Shown here: positions 13,206 to 14,901 of the stretch, in pieces
How positions within the stretch are numbered: position 1 is the stretch's first letter
Layout: each line of letters starts with the position of its first letter
Notes under the pieces: generated by a model
What the model was told of the DNA's origin: nothing
Databases searched by the model: none
The model's input: the letters and a program-made list of their open reading frames with translations, nothing else
Program-made: the position numbers and the translations under genes
Assembly: GCA_964473745.1 (NCBI GenBank)
Contig: CAYYQE010000025.1
Span: forward strand, 1 to 14,901
Reading direction: 5' to 3'
DNA: 14,901 nucleotides
Origin: JABJMC01 sp964473745
GTDB taxonomy: Bacteria > Patescibacteriota > Gracilibacteria > UBA1369 > UBA12473

Positions 13206-13453
13206 TACTCCTCAGTGGTTTCTTCTGCAACCGGTTCCTCGTCCGTAATGACATCTTCCTCTACTACTTCCGTAACAACTTCATCAGCTTCTGTAGTAAC
13301 CTCAACGGTAACAGTTTCTTCTACGACGGTAGTATCTAGATTTTCTGGTGCTGGCTCGAGGCTGCTTTGCCAGAATAAGTAGATAACTCCCGCGATAACA
13401 AGAAGAATAACAAGAACCGCAATGAGAGAGGAATTGGCGCGATTTTTAAGCAT
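13205..13453 (-). CDS. Small single-pass membrane protein with acidic tail, unknown function
   Basis: The 82-residue protein has a short basic N-terminus (MLKNRANSS), one transmembrane helix (about 9-28, LIAVLVILLVIAGVIYLFW) and an extracytoplasmic tail of Glu, Val and Thr (about 38-82) with almost no other residue types. The basic-inside rule places the acidic tail outside. A similar Glu/Val-rich composition occurs in the pilT-unit membrane protein, but I see no alignable homology. It overlaps the DUF1858/HesB gene by one base, so the two are translated together; why an acidic membrane anchor is paired with an Fe-S-type protein is unknown. A possible promoter (TTGCCC, 16 bases, TAACAT) lies about 30 bases upstream but is weak. 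Confidence 0.68.
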   Translation of the reverse strand: MLKNRANSSLIAVLVILLVIAGVIYLFWQSSLEPAPENLDTTVVEETVTVEVTTEADEVVTEVVEEDVITDEEPVAEETTEE

Positions 13454-13537
13454 GGCTTAAAGGTTAAGGCCTTTATTGAATGTTAGCATAGCTGGGCTAA
13501 AGGGCAAGCTTTTGGCTTAAGAAAGCCTTGAATTCGT

Positions 13538-14365
13538 TTATTTAAATCCTTTTTCTAAACAATCCCGAATTGCTTCCTCAACTGGGCGCATTTTGATGCC
13601 TTCATTGGCAAGTTTAGAAGCATCTAAGACGCAGTTGGAGCGAGGAGCTTTGATATGTTTTTCGAGTTCTTCGAGAGAGATGATTTTAAAAGTGAAGTCT
13701 GGATCAACTATTTCTTGGTACATTTTGAGAATAGTTTCGTGATCAATGGCGCCGGGATTGGTCATATTATAGAGGCCTGTGGCGCGTTTTTTGAGAAGTT
13801 CGTAAGTGGCTGGCATCAGGTCTTCAATAACGGTCATGGAGTTGGGAATGTTGATAACTTGTTCGTATTTAGTGATTTTGGTGATGAAATTGCGTGGGCC
13901 CGGTTTAGCGTCGATTGGCATGCGCAGACGTAGCACTAATACTGGGAATTCTTTCATCATTTGATCGCTCCAAGCTTTGGTGCGGCTATAAAAGCTGTCA
14001 TAAAAATTGGGAGGGTCTTCTTCGGAAAATCCTTTCCCGTTGTTATCGCCTTGGTAAATGCAGCCACTGCCAAGGTGGGCGAGGTGTGTTCCAGTTTCTT
14101 CGGCGGCTTGCATAAGGACAAGTGCTCCGGTGACATTGGAATAAAAAGTTGCTTCTCGGTTGTCTTCGCACCAATCCACGTTGGGTCGACCGGTTTTGCC
14201 GGCACAGTTAAGAATGGTGTCAGGGGCGTGTTCGGCGAGGTCAGCGCGAACTTGCTCTAAGTTGCCAATGTCTGCGGATCCCCAAACTACTTCTTCATTT
14301 TGTTCAGTGAGATAATCAAAGAAAAGATGTCCGAGAAAGCCTTTACCGTAAATTAGAATTTTCAT
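13538..14365 (-). CDS. Extended SDR reductase, NRS/ER-like (dTDP-4-keto-rhamnose epimerase/reductase family)
   Basis: The 275-residue NAD(P)-dependent oxidoreductase has the Rossmann motif G7-x-G9-x-x-G12 (IYGKGFLG) and the catalytic Y126-x-x-x-K130 (YSRTK). Family-diagnostic blocks are AGKTGRPNVDWCED (55-68), GSGCIYQGD (99-107), YNMTNPGAIDHETIL (199-213) and KAPRSNCVLDASKL (239-252). In my memory these match plant NRS/ER (UER1), the enzyme that completes dTDP/UDP-rhamnose synthesis, better than bacterial RmlD. The likely product is a 6-deoxysugar nucleotide for surface glycans, made in the cytoplasm. The gene stands alone, without rmlA, rmlB or rmlC nearby, so the exact substrate is open. 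It is transcribed divergently from the TrpR-like regulator across a 121-base gap. Confidence 0.82.
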   Translation of the reverse strand: MKILIYGKGFLGHLFFDYLTEQNEEVVWGSADIGNLEQVRADLAEHAPDTILNCAGKTGRPNVDWCEDNREATFYSNVTGALVLMQAAEETGTHLAHLGSGCIYQGDNNGKGFSEEDPPNFYDSFYSRTKAWSDQMMKEFPVLVLRLRMPIDAKPGPRNFITKITKYEQVINIPNSMTVIEDLMPATYELLKKRATGLYNMTNPGAIDHETILKMYQEIVDPDFTFKIISLEELEKHIKAPRSNCVLDASKLANEGIKMRPVEEAIRDCLEKGFK

Positions 14366-14389
14366 GTGTAATAGTTAATTTGCGGGCGT

Positions 14390-14417
14390 AGTTTAGCATT
14401 TTAGGAGCGTTTGGGAA
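14390..14417 (-). promoter_or_regulatory. Candidate promoter of the SDR reductase gene
   Basis: Minus strand TTCCCA (14412-14417), 16-base spacer, TAAACT (14390-14395) preceded by TGC (extended -10). The start would be about 18 bases before the ATG at 14365. The -35 is weak; confidence rests on the extended -10 and the position. Confidence 0.5.
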
Positions 14418-14425
14418 AGAAGGAC

Positions 14426-14431
14426 TTGACA
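14426..14431 (+). promoter_or_regulatory. -35 element of the yerC promoter
   Basis: A perfect TTGACA lies 55 bases before the yerC ATG. No clean -10 stands at 16-18 bases; the best AT-rich candidates (14448-14454) overlap the dyad at 14449, so a bound repressor would cover the promoter core. Confidence 0.55.
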
Positions 14432-14448
14432 ATTGAGAGTGGTGTATG

Positions 14449-14476
14449 TTAATGTTTTAATACGTTAAAACGTTAA
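14449..14476 (+). promoter_or_regulatory. 28-bp dyad, candidate operator for the TrpR-like regulator
   Basis: TTAATGTTTTAA (14449-14460), a 4-base centre TACG, and TTAAAACGTTAA (14465-14476) form 12-base inverted arms with a single mismatch; the inner 7-base arms GTTTTAA/TTAAAAC are perfect. The right side also contains a tandem ACGTTAAA-ACGTTAAA. It lies between the -35 and the ATG (11 bases before it), the expected place for a repressor site. That the YerC-like protein binds it is inferred. Confidence 0.65.
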
Positions 14477-14486
14477 ACCTGGAAAA

Positions 14487-14768
14487 ATGTCAGAAAATTG
14501 GGAAAATCCAAGGACAGAAGAATTATTCAAAGCAGTCTTAAAACTTAAGACTAAAGGCGAGTGTGCCAAGTTTTTTCGAGACCTTTGTACTTTGAGTGAA
14601 TTAAGAGCAATGAGTGAACGTTTGGCCGTCGCTAAAATGGCGAATGAAAAAATCCCTTATCGTAAAATTGCCAAGAAAACTGGGGCGAGTACAGCTACGG
14701 TAACGCGCGTGGCACATTGGCTTCATCATGGTGAGGGAGGATATAAACTTGTGCTAAAGCGCTTATAG
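14487..14768 (+). CDS. yerC: TrpR-family transcriptional regulator (YerC/YecD group)
   Basis: The 93-residue protein matches the Trp-repressor superfamily over its whole length. RDLCTLSELRAMSERL (31-46) and the following AVAKMANEKI match the helical core, and IPYRKIAKKTGASTATVTRVAHWL (56-79) is the DNA-binding helix-turn-helix with the family's tGxStxTxtRv signature. The end, HGEGGYKLVL, matches the G-x-GGY block. YerC-type proteins are dimeric repressors; comparative genomics has linked a TrpR-family regulator (called HisR, from memory) to histidine genes in some bacteria, and here hisG lies 70 bases downstream. A strong dyad just before the start suggests autoregulation. The ATG follows CTGGAAAA, only a weak ribosome-binding site. 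Confidence 0.9.
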   Translation: MSENWENPRTEELFKAVLKLKTKGECAKFFRDLCTLSELRAMSERLAVAKMANEKIPYRKIAKKTGASTATVTRVAHWLHHGEGGYKLVLKRL

Positions 14769-14792
14769 ATAGCGCACACAGGTTTGTCCTCC

Positions 14793-14817
14793 AGAGCTCA
14801 AAAATGAGCTCTTTTTT
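14793..14817 (+). terminator. Rho-independent terminator (or attenuator) between yerC and hisG
   Basis: A perfect 8-bp stem AGAGCTCA/TGAGCTCT with an AAAA loop is followed by six T (14812-14817). It would end the yerC message before hisG. A smaller GCGCT/AGCGC hairpin (14759-14775) spans the yerC stop codon. Confidence 0.88.
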
Positions 14818-14838
14818 GTATCTTTAATTCTTACTAGC

Positions 14839-14901
14839 ATGAAAAAATTCAATGGGGATCGATTAAAAATTGGAATTCAGAAAAAAGGTCGTTTAACAGA
14901 T
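14839..14901 (+). CDS. hisG: ATP phosphoribosyltransferase HisG, N-terminus (cut by window edge)
   Basis: The frame from ATG 14839 stays open to the window end (21 codons). The segment LKIGIQKKGRLTD (residues 9-21) matches the conserved start of HisG (in many species L-x-I-A-x-Q-K-x-GRL-x-D), the enzyme that joins ATP and PRPP in the first step of histidine synthesis. No Shine-Dalgarno sequence precedes it (TTCTTACTAGC), and no clear promoter lies after the terminator-like hairpin, so expression may depend on read-through from yerC. The rest of the gene is outside the window, so the long or short HisG type cannot be told. Confidence 0.8.
   Translation, partial: MKKFNGDRLKIGIQKKGRLTD

Noticed and set aside
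13092..13382. Plus-strand Ser/Thr-rich 96-codon frame
   Set aside because: It is the shadow of the acidic tail of the 82-residue membrane protein and runs through two coupled genes.
13514..13527. GGCTT/AAGCC hairpin downstream of the SDR reductase gene
   Set aside because: It has only five base pairs and no T-run on the coding strand, so it is not called as a terminator.
14769..14838. T-box or histidine leader-peptide attenuator before hisG
   Set aside because: There is no T-box sequence and no run of His codons; only a simple terminator-like hairpin is visible.
1..14901. TGA-to-Gly recoding (code 25), CRISPR arrays, insertion sequences
   Set aside because: TGA ends genes at 2431 and 12690 at sensible positions. 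No spaced direct-repeat array, transposase frame or terminal inverted repeat of an IS was seen.

Overview
The window looks like part of a Patescibacteria/CPR chromosome, possibly from the ABY1-like lineages (lineage is an inference). The reasons are: an array of small two-helix T4SS-pilin-like membrane proteins; very tight gene packing with 1- to 4-base overlaps; almost no Shine-Dalgarno sequences; a duplicated small beta-domain protein of a type I associate with these genomes; and several large or small proteins with no recognisable family. TGA is used as a stop (pilin gene 1 and the DUF1858/HesB gene), so the code is standard table 11, not the TGA=Gly code of Gracilibacteria/Absconditabacteria.

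Layout. (1) 3-323, + strand: 3' end of metG. (2) 325-2871, - strand: a five-gene operon of paralogous pilin-like membrane proteins, driven by a near-consensus promoter at 2896-2924. (3) 2925-3264: a GC-rich, hairpin-filled non-coding stretch, then a complete tRNA-Ala(GGC). (4) 3326-4021, + strand: an orphan gene with its own promoter. (5) 4032-6825, - strand: a three-gene unit of a duplicated beta-domain protein, a TPR-like/transmembrane/acidic/pilin-like protein, and the PilT retraction ATPase. (6) 6864-8309, - strand: a division-related block of the small basic membrane protein Sbp, FtsQ/DivIB, and an overlooked 42-residue very basic protein. (7) 8359-12636, - strand: a 1425-residue cytosolic protein with three copies of a roughly 200-residue helical domain, no recognised family, and its own promoter. 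(8) 12690-13453, - strand: a two-gene unit of a single-pass acidic membrane protein and a DUF1858-HesB fusion that has lost the HesB cysteines. (9) 13538-14365, - strand: an SDR reductase resembling the dTDP-4-keto-rhamnose epimerase/reductase (NRS/ER) of plants. (10) 14487-14901, + strand: a TrpR/YerC-family regulator preceded by a 28-bp dyad, then a terminator-like hairpin and the start of hisG.

How the parts may work together. The pilin array and the pilT unit together suggest cell-surface machinery (secretion or twitching pili), a common theme in CPR bacteria. The ftsQ-sbp pair matches the Firmicutes division cluster order. The regulator-hisG arrangement suggests local transcriptional control of histidine biosynthesis. 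The strongest candidates for undescribed biology are the giant triple-repeat protein, the cysteine-less HesB fusion, the structured RNA-like element beside tRNA-Ala, the 42-residue basic protein and the five-member pilin cassette.
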